Positions 16,941 through 26,146 are shown, counted from the stretch's first letter. The stretch is DNA of 59,585 bases from SZAS-103 sp964449135 (GCA_964449135.1 CAYUXZ010000012.1:1-59585), one strand, 5' to 3'. Made by a program: numbers and translations. Notes: generated from the letters alone by a model not told the origin.

Positions 16941-17621
16941 ATGCGCATTCTGCTGGTTGAGGACGAAGCCCCGCTGCGCGAGACCCTCGCCGCGCGCCTC
17001 AAGCGCGAAGGCTTCGCGGTGGACGCCGCCAGCGACGGCGAGGAAGGCCAGTACATGGGGCGCGAAGTGCCATTCGACATGGCGATCATCGACCTGGGCC
17101 TCCCCAAACTTTCGGGCATGGACCTGGTGCGTGGCCTGCGCGAGCAGCAGAAGAAGTTCCCGATCCTGATCCTCACCGCGCGCTCGAGCTGGCAGGACAA
17201 GGTCGAGGGGCTGAAAGCCGGCGCCGACGATTACCTGGTCAAGCCCTTCCACGTCGAGGAACTGCTCGCGCGCGTCAATGCGCTGCTGCGTCGCGCCGCG
17301 GGCTGGAGCAAGCCCACGCTCGACTGCGGCCCGATCACGCTCGATCTGTCCGCGCAGACGGTCAGCGTCGCCGACGCGCCCGTTGATCTGACCAGCTACG
17401 AATACAAGGTGCTCGAATACCTGATGCTGCACGCGGGCGAGTTGGTGTCCAAGGCCGACCTCACCGAGCACATCTACCAGCAGGACTTCGACCGCGACTC
17501 CAACGTGCTGGAGGTCTTCATCGGCCGCCTGCGCAAGAAGCTCGATCCGGACGGCGCGCTCAAGCCGATCGAGACCGTGCGCGGTCGCGGCTACCGCTTC
17601 GCGATCCCGCGCAGCGAGTGA
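16941..17621 (+). CDS. phoP: OmpR/PhoP-family response regulator
   Basis: 226 residues. Receiver domain 1-115 with DE at 8-9 (VEDEAP), phospho-acceptor Asp in MAIIDLGLPKLSGMDL (about 51) and the conserved Lys in DDYLVKPFH (about 101). The winged-helix DNA-binding domain spans 125-222 (TSYEYKVLEYLMLHAGELVS, VLEVFIGRLRKKLD, GRGYRF). A gaggag sits upstream of ATG 16941. The YEYKVLEYL/DRDSNVLEVFIGRLR wording and gene order point to PhoP, as in xanthomonads; paralogous assignment is possible. Confidence 0.85.
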   Translation: MRILLVEDEAPLRETLAARLKREGFAVDAASDGEEGQYMGREVPFDMAIIDLGLPKLSGMDLVRGLREQQKKFPILILTARSSWQDKVEGLKAGADDYLVKPFHVEELLARVNALLRRAAGWSKPTLDCGPITLDLSAQTVSVADAPVDLTSYEYKVLEYLMLHAGELVSKADLTEHIYQQDFDRDSNVLEVFIGRLRKKLDPDGALKPIETVRGRGYRFAIPRSE

Positions 17622-17783
17622 CCCCGCCGTGACGCGCGTCGCCGCCGGCGCGATTGTCGCCGCGCCGCGGTTCGTGCGATGGTGGTCGGGTATGCGCTGC
17701 GAGCGTCCACACCTGCACATCGAACCCGCGCGCTATCCGGCGCTGCCAATCGGTGCAGGCACTCCGCAACGCGGGAATCGTCC

Positions 17784-19190
17784 ATGCGAATGAGCCTGCG
17801 CGTGCTCTCGCTGGAAGCGCGCCAGTTGCTCGCGGCGAGCCTGTTCCTTATCGCCTTCCTCGGCTTGACCGGCTACGCGCTCGACCGCGCTTTCACCGAA
17901 ACCGCGAAGAACAGCCTGCGCGAACGCCTGCAAGGCTATGCGAACGCCTACTACGCGGGCATGGAGATCAGCCGCGATCTCGAGTTCCAGCCGCCGTATT
18001 CGCCGCCCGATGCGCGCTTCTCGCAACCCGGCAGCGGCTTGTACGCCGCGGCGCTGGGTTCGAAGATCGACTGGGCGTCGGATTCGACTTTGGGTCGCGA
18101 ACTGCCGCTGGATCGCACGATCCGGATCGGCGAGGAACGCCTGGACGGCCCGATCGAACTGATCGACAAGTCCGGCGATCGGGTCGAGAAGGTCTATCGC
18201 TTCTCGACGGGCGTGATGTGGGAGGACGGCAAGGGAAAGAACAAGCGCGAGATTCCGTTCGCGTTCTACGTGTTCGAACGCAGCGCCACCCTCGACGAAC
18301 AGATCGGCATCTTCCGGCGCGCGCTATGGAGCTATCTCGGGCTTGCCGGCGTGCTGCTCCTCGGCGTGCAGACCCTGGTGCTGCGCTGGAGCCTGCAGCC
18401 GCTGCGGCGCGTGATGCGCGAACTCGCGCGCGTGCAGCGTGGCAACGCGGAAGGGTTGTCGGGCTCGCACCCGCGCGAACTCGCGCCGCTGACCGAGAGC
18501 ATCAACGCCTTCATCGTCAGCGAGCGCGAGCACCTGGACCGCTATCGCAACACCCTTTCCGACCTCGCGCACAGCCTGAAGACACCGCTCGCGGTGCTGC
18601 GCACGAGCCTGGACAACGACGTGGACGAGACTGCGTTGCGCGAGGAAGTGCGCAACCAGGTGCAGCGCATGAGCGAGATCGTCACATACCAGCTCTCGCG
18701 CGGCGCGAGCACCGGTCATCAGTTGTTTGCGGCGCCGCTGGAACTCGAGGCGCGCGCCGAGGGAATCGTCAGCAGCCTCGAAAAGGTCTACGTCGGCAAA
18801 CGCGTGCTCTGCGAATTCGAGCTCGATCCGGCAGCGCGTTTCCACGGCGACGAGGGCGACCTGATGGAGCTGCTCGGCAATTTGCTCGAAAACGCCTTCA
18901 AGTGGGCGCGCTCGCGTGTGCTGCTGAGCACGCACAGCGTGGCGGCGCCGGCGAACCGGCGTCCGGGCCTGTTGCTGGTCGTCGAGGACGACGGCCCGGG
19001 CATTCCGCCCGAGCGGGTCGAGCGGCTATTGCAGCGTGGAGTGCGTGGCGACGAGCGCGTGCAGGGCCACGGTATCGGCCTGTCCATCGTGCAGGAGATC
19101 GTGCGCTCGTATCACGGCGAACTGGTCGTGGACGCCTCGACCGAGCTCGGCGGCGCGCGGTTCTCGGTGCGGATTCCGCCCGGGCTATGA
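17784..19190 (+). CDS. phoQ: PhoQ-like sensor histidine kinase
   Basis: 468 residues. TM1 about 14-36 (LLAASLFLIAFLGLTGYAL), a periplasmic sensor of about 140 residues, TM2 about 178-196 (SYLGLAGVLLLGVQTLVL), a HAMP-like linker, the HisKA box with phospho-His in DLAHSLKTPLAVL, then the HATPase N, G1 and G2 boxes (NLLENAFKWA, EDDGPGIP, GHGIGLSI). Start ATG 17784 gives the correct short cytoplasmic N-terminus. There is a 162-base gap after the regulator gene. Confidence 0.85.
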   Translation: MRMSLRVLSLEARQLLAASLFLIAFLGLTGYALDRAFTETAKNSLRERLQGYANAYYAGMEISRDLEFQPPYSPPDARFSQPGSGLYAAALGSKIDWASDSTLGRELPLDRTIRIGEERLDGPIELIDKSGDRVEKVYRFSTGVMWEDGKGKNKREIPFAFYVFERSATLDEQIGIFRRALWSYLGLAGVLLLGVQTLVLRWSLQPLRRVMRELARVQRGNAEGLSGSHPRELAPLTESINAFIVSEREHLDRYRNTLSDLAHSLKTPLAVLRTSLDNDVDETALREEVRNQVQRMSEIVTYQLSRGASTGHQLFAAPLELEARAEGIVSSLEKVYVGKRVLCEFELDPAARFHGDEGDLMELLGNLLENAFKWARSRVLLSTHSVAAPANRRPGLLLVVEDDGPGIPPERVERLLQRGVRGDERVQGHGIGLSIVQEIVRSYHGELVVDASTELGGARFSVRIPPGL

Positions 19191-19218
19191 TCGTTCGCCC
19201 GGCGGGGCTGCGGGTCGC

Positions 19219-19524
19219 CTAGCGGAACATGCCCGGTAGCAGGGTCTGCCAGTGCGGCGAGCTGCGGTCGTGGATCACGCTGGTTGATCCGGACTTGGCT
19301 TGCGCCGATGGCGCGCCGCCCGAAGTCGGCGTGACGGTCGTCGGTGCGGTCGGCGTAGCCGAAGCCGTCGCCGCGCTCGCAGCGCCCGCGCTGCGAGCAG
19401 CCGGCTTGTCGTCGTACTGCGTGCACACCGGCTTGCCGTTGCTGGCCGGCGTGGAGGCCCAAGCGGCGCCGCACGCGGAAAGCGCGGGCGCGATCAGGAC
19501 GAAGAGCAGGGCGAAGCGACGCAT
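19219..19524 (-). CDS. Small lipoprotein, unknown function
   Basis: 101 residues. Lipoprotein signal peptide MRRFALLFVLIAPALSACG with lipobox LSAC. The mature part is Ala/Thr/Ser/Pro-rich and looks disordered, with one Cys (VCTQYDD). Start chosen at ATG 19524 because it begins the signal peptide and follows aagggga. Converges with the sensor kinase. Confidence 0.7.
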   Translation of the reverse strand: MRRFALLFVLIAPALSACGAAWASTPASNGKPVCTQYDDKPAARSAGAASAATASATPTAPTTVTPTSGGAPSAQAKSGSTSVIHDRSSPHWQTLLPGMFR

Positions 19525-19702
19525 CGAAAGTCCCCTTGCGAAGTCGCGCGACCACCCTTGGACGCGGCAAGCAGCGGAAAGTTGCATGGATCTGCCCGGC
19601 AATCATAGCGCCCTTCGCGGGCCGCTGCCGAACACTCATGATGCAGCGCAACACAAGGCCGCAGGCTAGACTGTCGTGGATTTCGCACCAAGACACGCTG
19701 GC

Positions 19703-20665
19703 ATGAACGATCGCGACCTGCTCCAGCGCCTGGCGCTCGCGCCGTGCAACGGCGCCGCGTTCGCGCACGAATATGGCCTAACCCGCGCGGCGGTATGGAA
19801 GCGCATCCAGGCGCTGCGCGCCGCGGGCGTGGAGATCCATGCCGATCCCGCGCACGGCTATTCGTTGGCTGCGCCGCTGGATCTGCTCGATGCGGCGGCG
19901 ATCAGTTCCGGTCTTCCGCGCGCGGTCGCGCAGCGTTTGGACGCGCTGGACGTGGAATGGGAGATCGATTCGACCAACGCCGCGCTGCTGCGCCGGCCGG
20001 CGGGTTCGCGCGCGCAGGTCTGCCTCGCCGAACGCCAGAGCGCGGGGCGCGGTCGCCGCGGCCGCCATTGGATCTCGCCGCTCGCGGCGCACCTGTACCT
20101 GTCGCTGCAGCGGCGTTTCGACGGCGGCATCGCCGCGCTGGCGGGTTTGAGCATCGCGGTCGGCGTCGCCGCGGCCGCAGCGCTGCGCGCGCAGGGTTTC
20201 GCGTCGGTCGGCTTGAAATGGCCGAACGATCTGGTCGCGGACGGCCGCAAGCTCGGCGGCATCCTGATCGAGTTCGGCGGCGAGGACGCGGGCCTTGCGC
20301 GCGCGGTGATCGGCATCGGCATCAACGTGCGGATGCCGGAAGCAGCAGCGGCAGACATAGATCAGCCGTGGACCGATCTCTCACGGCTCGCGACGGAACC
20401 GCTGTCGCGCAATGCTCTCGCGAGCGCGCTGATCGCCGCGCTGGTCGCGGCGCTCGACGAGTTCGCCGAGCACGGGCTCGCGCCGTTCCTGCCGCGCTGG
20501 CACGCGCTGGACGCGCTGCGCGATCGCGAAATCGAGGTGATCGCCGGAACGCGGCGTGCGCCCGGCATCGCGCTGGGCATCGCCGAGAGCGGCGCGCTGC
20601 GCGTGCGCCACGCCGATGGCGAGCGCCATTACCACAGCGCCGAAATCAGCGTGAGATGCGCCTGA
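19703..20665 (+). CDS. birA: Biotin--[acetyl-CoA-carboxylase] ligase / biotin operon repressor
   Basis: 320 residues. N-terminal winged helix (about 1-60; EYGLTRAAVWKRIQALRAAG) and catalytic domain with the biotinyl-AMP loop GRGRRGRHW (about 118-126), KWPNDLV and GGILIE, then the small C-terminal SH3-like domain. It biotinylates the AccB carrier and may repress biotin genes. The stop is 1 base before the coaX start, so the two are coupled. Confidence 0.93.
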   Translation: MNDRDLLQRLALAPCNGAAFAHEYGLTRAAVWKRIQALRAAGVEIHADPAHGYSLAAPLDLLDAAAISSGLPRAVAQRLDALDVEWEIDSTNAALLRRPAGSRAQVCLAERQSAGRGRRGRHWISPLAAHLYLSLQRRFDGGIAALAGLSIAVGVAAAAALRAQGFASVGLKWPNDLVADGRKLGGILIEFGGEDAGLARAVIGIGINVRMPEAAAADIDQPWTDLSRLATEPLSRNALASALIAALVAALDEFAEHGLAPFLPRWHALDALRDREIEVIAGTRRAPGIALGIAESGALRVRHADGERHYHSAEISVRCA

Positions 20666-20666
20666 T

Positions 20667-21416
20667 ATGCGCGTAATGAAACGACACACGACTTGGCTGT
20701 TCGACCTGGGCAACACGCGGCTCAAATGGGCGCGCGCCGATGCGCTTGCGGCCGATGGCGCGAAAGTGCGCGCGCACGATGCCGCGTCGCCGGAGGCAGC
20801 CTGCGCGGATGTGCGCGCCGGCGATCGCGCGTGGATCGCTTCGGTCGCCACGCCCGAGCGCACGCAGGCGCTGGAGGCTGCGCTGGCTGCGCGCGGCGCG
20901 ATCGTCGCGCGTGCGGCCACCCGCAAGCGCTGCGCCGGCGTGACGATCGCGTACGCCAATCCGGAGCGGCTGGGCGTGGACCGTTACCTCGCGCTGCTTG
21001 CCGCGCACGCACGCGGTCGGTGCGACTGGCTGGTCGCCGGTGTCGGCACCGCGTTGACCATCGACCTGCTCGACGCGGATGGCCGGCACCACGGCGGCCT
21101 GATCGCACCATCGCCGACGCTGATGCGCGAAGCGCTCACCGCGCGTGCAGCACATCTTCCGGTCGCCGGCGGCGCGATTGTGGATTTCGCCGACGACACC
21201 GATGATGCCCTCGCCAGTGGCGCGATCGGTGCGGCACGTGCACTGATCGCGCAGAGCCTGCGCGCGGCGCGGCAGCGGCTCGACGCAAACCCCGCACTGC
21301 TGGTCACCGGAGGCGGCGCCGACGCGCTGTGCGAGGGCTGGCGACGGCACGCGCAACGCGTCCCCGATCTCGTGCTGCGCGGCCTGCGGATCCATGCACG
21401 CACGGTGCGCGGATAG
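20667..21416 (+). CDS. coaX: Type III pantothenate kinase
   Basis: 249 residues. ASKHA-fold kinase doing the first step of CoA synthesis. Seen: the phosphate-binding FDLGNTRLKWA (about 12-22), NPERLGVDRYLAL, GVGTALTIDLLD and GGLIAPSPTLM. ATG 20667 is used; 20676 is an alternative that removes three residues. The birA-coaX pair is usual in this group. Confidence 0.93.
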   Translation: MRVMKRHTTWLFDLGNTRLKWARADALAADGAKVRAHDAASPEAACADVRAGDRAWIASVATPERTQALEAALAARGAIVARAATRKRCAGVTIAYANPERLGVDRYLALLAAHARGRCDWLVAGVGTALTIDLLDADGRHHGGLIAPSPTLMREALTARAAHLPVAGGAIVDFADDTDDALASGAIGAARALIAQSLRAARQRLDANPALLVTGGGADALCEGWRRHAQRVPDLVLRGLRIHARTVRG

Positions 21417-21450
21417 CCGACCCTTCGGCGCCGCCTGATAAACTCACCGC

Positions 21451-22110
21451 ATGTTGCCGCGCGCGTTGGTCCTGCTGCTGGTCGTGATGAATCTGGGCGC
21501 CTTCGCCTGGTGGATGCTGCACGCGCAAGCGCATCAGGCGCCGGTTCCGACCACGCGGCAAGGGGTTGCGCCGCTGGTGCTGCTCGGCGAAGCCGAAAAC
21601 GCGCGCCAGCGCGGCTCGCCCGACGAACTCGACGCCGCGCCCGATCCGAATTCGGCGACGCCGCGCTGCGTGAGCATCGGCCCGTTCGCGACGCCTGCCG
21701 ACCTGCGCCGCGCGATGAACACGCTCACGCCGCTGGCCGGGCGCATCCAGTACCGGCAGGCGCGCGGCAGCGCGCTCAACGGCTACCGCGTGTATATCCC
21801 CGCGCTGGAAAGCCGCGACGCCGCGCTCGAGGCAGGGCGCAAGCTCGCCGCGAAGGACGTCAAGGACTACTACGTGGTGACTTCGGGCGCGCAGGAAAAC
21901 ACGATCTCGCTGGGCCTGTTCCGCGACCTCGCCAACGCACAGGCGCGCCGCGACGCGGTGCGCGCGGCCGGTTTCGACGCACGCCTGGAGCCGCGCCTGG
22001 ACGACGCCGAGCAATATTGGATCGACGTCGCGGTCGCTCGCGATTTCGATTGGAGCCAGCACCTGACCGGTTACGCCGGGCTGGCCGCGAAGGACGTCGC
22101 CTGTTTCTGA
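21451..22110 (+). CDS. SPOR-domain membrane protein
   Basis: 219 residues. N-terminal membrane anchor (ALVLLLVVMNLGAFAWWML), a linker, and a SPOR-like domain: CVSIGPFATPADLRRAMNTL, then a second alpha/beta half ENTISLGLFRDLANAQARRD. SPOR domains bind denuded glycan strands at division septa. TAAACT at 21439-21444 would place the transcript start near the ATG. Confidence 0.78.
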   Translation: MLPRALVLLLVVMNLGAFAWWMLHAQAHQAPVPTTRQGVAPLVLLGEAENARQRGSPDELDAAPDPNSATPRCVSIGPFATPADLRRAMNTLTPLAGRIQYRQARGSALNGYRVYIPALESRDAALEAGRKLAAKDVKDYYVVTSGAQENTISLGLFRDLANAQARRDAVRAAGFDARLEPRLDDAEQYWIDVAVARDFDWSQHLTGYAGLAAKDVACF

Positions 22111-22133
22111 CCGCGGATCCGCGCACACTCCGC

Positions 22134-22139
22134 TAGAAT
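22134..22139 (+). promoter_or_regulatory. TAGAAT -10 box of tRNA-Thr
   Basis: TAGAAT lies 9 bases before the mature 5' end of the tRNA. No clear -35 element is visible at 16-18 bp. Confidence 0.55.
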
Positions 22140-22148
22140 GCGCGACAG

Positions 22149-22224
22149 GCCGGCATAGCTCAGTTGGTAGAGCAACTGATTTGTAATCAGTAGGCCGTGG
22201 GTTCGACTCCCTCTGCCGGCACCA
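22149..22224 (+). tRNA. tRNA-Thr (anticodon TGT)
   Basis: A full cloverleaf can be folded: acceptor gccggca/tgccggc, D-arm gctc-agttggta-gagc, anticodon stem actga/tcagt with loop tttgtaa (anticodon TGT at 22182-22184), T-arm gtggg-ttcgact-ccctc, encoded CCA at 22222-22224. It reads ACA codons. Degenerate copies of its 3' half follow. Confidence 0.97.
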
Positions 22225-22327
22225 ACGTTCTGCGCAAGTGGTTGGTCGCGGGTTCGACTCCTGCTGCCGGCACCAACTTTCTCGCAATGGGTTGGCTGCG
22301 GGGTCGATTCCTGCCGCCGCATCAACC
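22188..22327 (+). repeat. Degenerate tandem copies of the tRNA-Thr 3' end
   Basis: The T-arm/acceptor sequence gggttcgactccctctgccg of the tRNA (ttcga at 22202) recurs as gggttcgactcctgctgccg at 22250 and as gggtcgattcctgccgccg at 22301, at a period of about 51 bp, each with a trailing caccaac or catcaac. Copies 2 and 3 have no anticodon arm. They resemble the tRNA-tail repeats of the E. coli tyrT operon or scars of integration at the tRNA 3' end. Confidence 0.8.
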
Positions 22328-22492
22328 CCGCCGCTACGCTCCATGCGGACCTGCGCCGCGGCATCCTTCCGCCCATGCGGCGCGGATTCGGCAATACGTC
22401 ACAGTGCCGGATCGCCGGTGCGGGTGTAGGCTGTAGGCGGACATTCCGGAGGGCGGCGTGGCCGCGGCCGGAAACGGACGTCGGGGGGACGC
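22328..22492. other. Upstream region of the HD-GYP regulator, nothing recognised
   Basis: With the preceding tRNA and its tail repeats this makes up a 382-bp region without protein genes. This part contains no recognisable RNA or repeat; it presumably holds the promoter of the regulator gene. Confidence 0.4.
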
Positions 22493-24010
22493 ATGTTCGC
22501 GAAGGACGACGCAGCCAGGATCATCACGACTTCCGCGCCGCGCTGGCGGGTATTGCTGGTGGACGACGAGCCGGACGTCCACACCATCACCAAGCTCGCG
22601 CTCACGCGCTTCGAGCTCGACGGGCGCGGGCTGGAGTTCCTGCACGCGCACAGCGCCGCCGAGGCGCGCGTCGTGCTGCAGCGCATGCCGGACATCGCGC
22701 TGGCGATCGTGGATGTGGTCATGGAGAACGAGACCGCGGGCCTGGAGCTCGCGCGCTGGATGCGCCACGACCTCAACAACCGCTTCACCCGCATCGTCCT
22801 GCGCACCGGCCAGCCCGGACAGGCGCCCGAAGAAAAGGTGATCGTCGAGTACGACATCAACGACTACAAGGAAAAGACCGAGCTCGACCGCAAGAAGCTG
22901 TTCACTACCGTGTTCTCCGCGCTGCGCGCCTACCGCGACATCATGCGCATCGACGAGGCGCGGCGTTACCAGGAACGCTTCCGCGTGGGCCTGGAGGCCG
23001 TGCTCTCGGCGTCGGCGCACATGCTCGAGGCGCACTCGATGCGCGAGTTCGCCAGCGGCCTGCTGCAGCAGGTCGCTTCCCTGCTGCATCTGGACGAGCG
23101 CGGCGTGCTGGTGCGACTGTCCGCGCTTCACGAGAAGACGCGCTACGAGGTGCTCGCCAGCGTCGGCAACTGCGTGGACGCGCGCGGCGAGATCCTCCCG
23201 GAGATCGTCGCGGCGCTGCAGCAGGCCGAGGCCGCGCGCCAGCACGTCATCGTGGACGGCTGCTTCGTCGGCTATTTCCCCTCGCAGCACGTCACCGCCT
23301 CGCTGCTGTACCTCAACGGCGTGAACGACGTGGACGATCTCGACATGCGTTTGATCGACATCTTCTCGACGCACGTAACGCTGGCGTTCGAGAACCTGCT
23401 GCTCAACAAGGAGATCTTCGATTCGCAGACCGACCTCATCGACAAGCTCGGCGACGTGATCGAATCGCGCTCGTCGGAAACCGGCAATCACGTGCGCCGG
23501 ATGTCGGAGGTCAGCTACCTGCTCGCGCGCGCGCTGGGACTCAAGGAGGACGAGGCCGAGCTGCTCAAGCGCGCCGCGCCGATGCACGACATCGGCAAGG
23601 TCGCGATCCCCGACGAGATCCTGCTCAAGCCCGAACACCTGGATTCGGACCAGTGGACGATCATGCGCCAGCACCCGACGATCGGCCACGACATCCTCAA
23701 GGGCTCCGAACGTCCGATCCTCGCCGCCGCCGCGACGATCGCGCACCAGCACCACGAGCGCGTGGACGGCATGGGCTATCCGCAGGGGCTCAGGGGCGAG
23801 CAGATTCACCTGCACGCCCGCATCGTCGCGGTCGCCGACGTATTCGACGCGCTGACCCACGCGCGCTGCTACAAGCCGGTCTGGCCGATGCCCGAAGTGC
23901 TCGACTACATCCGCAACGCCAGCGGCAAGCACCTGGATCCGGTGGTGGTCGCGACCTTGTTCGAGAACCTCGACTCGGTGCTCGCGGTCAATTCGAAATA
24001 CCCGGATTGA
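22493..24010 (+). CDS. Response regulator with DUF3369 and HD-GYP output
   Basis: 505 residues. Receiver 18-140 (VLLVDDEPDVHTITKLAL; phospho-Asp in LAIVDVVMENETAG). Middle DUF3369 sensor-like domain about 180-320. C-terminal HD-GYP phosphodiesterase: MHDIGKVAIPDEIL holds the HD pair, HQHHERVDGMGYPQGL the GYP motif. It should hydrolyse cyclic-di-GMP when phosphorylated, lowering biofilm-promoting signals. It converges with the double-GAF kinase, whose stop is 7 bases away, and that kinase is its likely partner. Confidence 0.9.
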   Translation: MFAKDDAARIITTSAPRWRVLLVDDEPDVHTITKLALTRFELDGRGLEFLHAHSAAEARVVLQRMPDIALAIVDVVMENETAGLELARWMRHDLNNRFTRIVLRTGQPGQAPEEKVIVEYDINDYKEKTELDRKKLFTTVFSALRAYRDIMRIDEARRYQERFRVGLEAVLSASAHMLEAHSMREFASGLLQQVASLLHLDERGVLVRLSALHEKTRYEVLASVGNCVDARGEILPEIVAALQQAEAARQHVIVDGCFVGYFPSQHVTASLLYLNGVNDVDDLDMRLIDIFSTHVTLAFENLLLNKEIFDSQTDLIDKLGDVIESRSSETGNHVRRMSEVSYLLARALGLKEDEAELLKRAAPMHDIGKVAIPDEILLKPEHLDSDQWTIMRQHPTIGHDILKGSERPILAAAATIAHQHHERVDGMGYPQGLRGEQIHLHARIVAVADVFDALTHARCYKPVWPMPEVLDYIRNASGKHLDPVVVATLFENLDSVLAVNSKYPD

Positions 24011-24016
24011 TCGCGC

Positions 24017-26107
24017 TCAGCGCACCCGCGCAGCGGCCGGCGAGGACGGTTTCGCGATGATCGGCGGCGGCGCCTGCACCGGCACGCAGATGCGGTAGTG
24101 AAGGCCCTTGCCGGGCGCGCTGTCAACCGAGATCGTGCCGGCGAGCTTGCTGGTGACCAGGTTATAGACGATGTTCGCGCCCAGGCCGCTGCCGCCGCGG
24201 CCGCGCTTGGTCGTGTAGAACGGGTCGAACAGGTGCTTGAGCGCCTCGGCGCTCATGCCCGCGCCGTTGTCGGAGAAATCCAGGATCAGGTTCGCGTCCT
24301 TGCGGTGCGCGGCGATGCGGATGCGGCCTTCCTCGATGTGCTCGAAGCCGTGCACGATCGAATTGATCACCAGGTTGGTGAGGATCTGCGACAGCGCGCC
24401 CGGGACGGAATGCACGCGCAGTTCCGGATCGCATTCGACCTCGATCGCGTGGCGGGTGCGCTTGAGCTTGGGACGCAGCGACTTGAGCGTCTCCTCGATG
24501 TATTCGGCGAGCGCGATCTCGCGGATGTCGTCGGAGGACTGGTCCACCGCGACCTGCTTGAAGCTGCGGATCAGCCCACTCGCGCGCTCGGTGTTGGTGG
24601 TCAGGATGCGCAGCACTTCGTCGGTGGCGTCGAAGAACGCCTGCAGGCCCGGCTCGGTCAGCGCGCCATCGGCCATCACCTTGCGCACCTGGCGCATTTC
24701 CTCGGCGAGGTGGCTGACCGCGGTCACGCAGATGCCCAGAGGCGTGTTCACTTCGTGCGCGATGCCAGCGACCAGCGCGCCCAGCGAGGCGAGCTTTTCC
24801 TGGCGCACCAGTTCGCTCTGCGCCATGCCCAGGTGGGTGAGGGTGGTCTCCAGCTCGCGGTTCTTCGAGCGCAGCGCGTCGGCGCCGGCGGCGAGGTTGG
24901 AATGCGCCAGCCGTAGCGCATCGTCGGCCTGCTTGCGCGCGAGCGCCGCGCCGATGTGGTCGGCGACGAAGGTCAGCAGCTTGAGGTCCTCGTCGGTGTA
25001 GCCGATGGACAGGTCGTAGCTCTGCACGATGATCGCGCCGAGCACGCGGTTCTGGTAGTGCATCGGCGCGCCCATCCAGACGTTGAAGTCCACGTCGCCG
25101 ATCACGTTGCGGATCTGGCCGGAGGCGACCAGCGCGTTGAAACGGTCGAGGTCGATCAGCTGCGGCTGCCGCGTGCGCAGCACGTAGCCGCTCAGGCCGT
25201 CGCCAGCGGGCCGGCGGAAATCGGGGGACAATTTCTCCTCGTATTCGTCGGCGTAGTACGGGAAGCGCACCACGTCGTTGGCCTTGTCGAAGAGCATGAC
25301 GATGAAGTTCTTCGCGTACATCAGCTCGCCGACGATGCGGTGGAGTTCAGAATAGAAGCGGTCGAGGTCGATGTCCTTCACCGACAGCGCCGAGATCTCG
25401 TAGAGCGCGCGCTGCAGCTTCTCGGCGCGGCGGCGCTCGGCGATCTCGGCCTCCAGGCTGCGCGTTCGCTCGGCGATCGCCTGCTCAAGCCGCGCCTTGG
25501 CCTGCACGTGCTCGATCGCGTCGGCGACGTGCTCGGACATCAGGCCGAAGATCGCGATGTCCTCGTCCGAATAGCGAAAACCCGCGAGGTAGCTCTGGAT
25601 CACGATCGCGCCGAAGGTGCTGCCGTCATTGCCGACCAGCGGCATCCCGACCCAGTGCTCGGCCGGCGGACCCGAACCCCAGCGCTGGCCGGTGGTGCGG
25701 CGCGCTTCGATCTGCTCGATGGTGACGATCAGCGGCTCGCCGCGTCGGATGATCCACGCGGTCGGCGATTCCTCGCTGGATGGCAAAGGGAATAGCGTCG
25801 CCGGGTCGGCGGCGGCTTCCTTCTCGTCCACGCGATAGACGAAGCGCACCGCGTCGGCCTGCGGTTCGTACAGGGCGATGTAGAAATTGCGTGCATCCAT
25901 CAGGCTCGCGATCGCCTGGTGCACGGCCTGGAAGAAGGTGTGCAGGTCCTGCCGGCGCACCGAGCGGCGATTGATGTCCAGCACCACGGCCTGCACGGCT
26001 TCCAGGCGCGCGAGCCGTTGCGCCATCTGCGCCGCGCCCATCGCGGGGACCTGGACGTCGCCGTGCGCCTTCTTGCCGGAGTTCACGCCGCGTCCCCGTG
26101 GATGCAA
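24017..26107 (-). CDS. Sensor histidine kinase with two GAF domains
   Basis: 696 residues, no membrane segment, so cytoplasmic. First GAF domain about 45-200 (FYIALYEPQADAVRFVYRVD), a coiled coil (ERTRSLEAEIAERRRAEKLQ), second GAF about 245-400 (NFIVMLFDKANDVVRFPYYA), another coiled coil, HisKA with VAGIAHEVNTPLG and an HATPase domain (NLVINSIVHGF, DNGAGM, GSGLGANIVYNLV). ATG 26107 is preceded by ctggag at good spacing. The repeated GAF wording suggests an internal duplication. Probable partner: the HD-GYP regulator. Confidence 0.9.
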   Translation of the reverse strand: MHPRGRGVNSGKKAHGDVQVPAMGAAQMAQRLARLEAVQAVVLDINRRSVRRQDLHTFFQAVHQAIASLMDARNFYIALYEPQADAVRFVYRVDEKEAAADPATLFPLPSSEESPTAWIIRRGEPLIVTIEQIEARRTTGQRWGSGPPAEHWVGMPLVGNDGSTFGAIVIQSYLAGFRYSDEDIAIFGLMSEHVADAIEHVQAKARLEQAIAERTRSLEAEIAERRRAEKLQRALYEISALSVKDIDLDRFYSELHRIVGELMYAKNFIVMLFDKANDVVRFPYYADEYEEKLSPDFRRPAGDGLSGYVLRTRQPQLIDLDRFNALVASGQIRNVIGDVDFNVWMGAPMHYQNRVLGAIIVQSYDLSIGYTDEDLKLLTFVADHIGAALARKQADDALRLAHSNLAAGADALRSKNRELETTLTHLGMAQSELVRQEKLASLGALVAGIAHEVNTPLGICVTAVSHLAEEMRQVRKVMADGALTEPGLQAFFDATDEVLRILTTNTERASGLIRSFKQVAVDQSSDDIREIALAEYIEETLKSLRPKLKRTRHAIEVECDPELRVHSVPGALSQILTNLVINSIVHGFEHIEEGRIRIAAHRKDANLILDFSDNGAGMSAEALKHLFDPFYTTKRGRGGSGLGANIVYNLVTSKLAGTISVDSAPGKGLHYRICVPVQAPPPIIAKPSSPAAARVR

Positions 26108-26140
26108 TGCTCCAGAATGCTACCGGATCGCCCGCGCGTC

Positions 26141-26146
26141 TAGAAT
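26141..26146 (+). promoter_or_regulatory. TAGAAT -10 box of the arginase gene
   Basis: TAGAAT 51 bases before the arginase ATG, in the short divergent region shared with the GAF kinase. Confidence 0.5.

Noticed and set aside
22071..22394. Minus-strand frames with SNPRPTDYKSVALPTEL-type sequence
   Set aside because: These are the antisense translation of tRNA-Thr and its tail repeats, a well-known spurious annotation; no protein gene.
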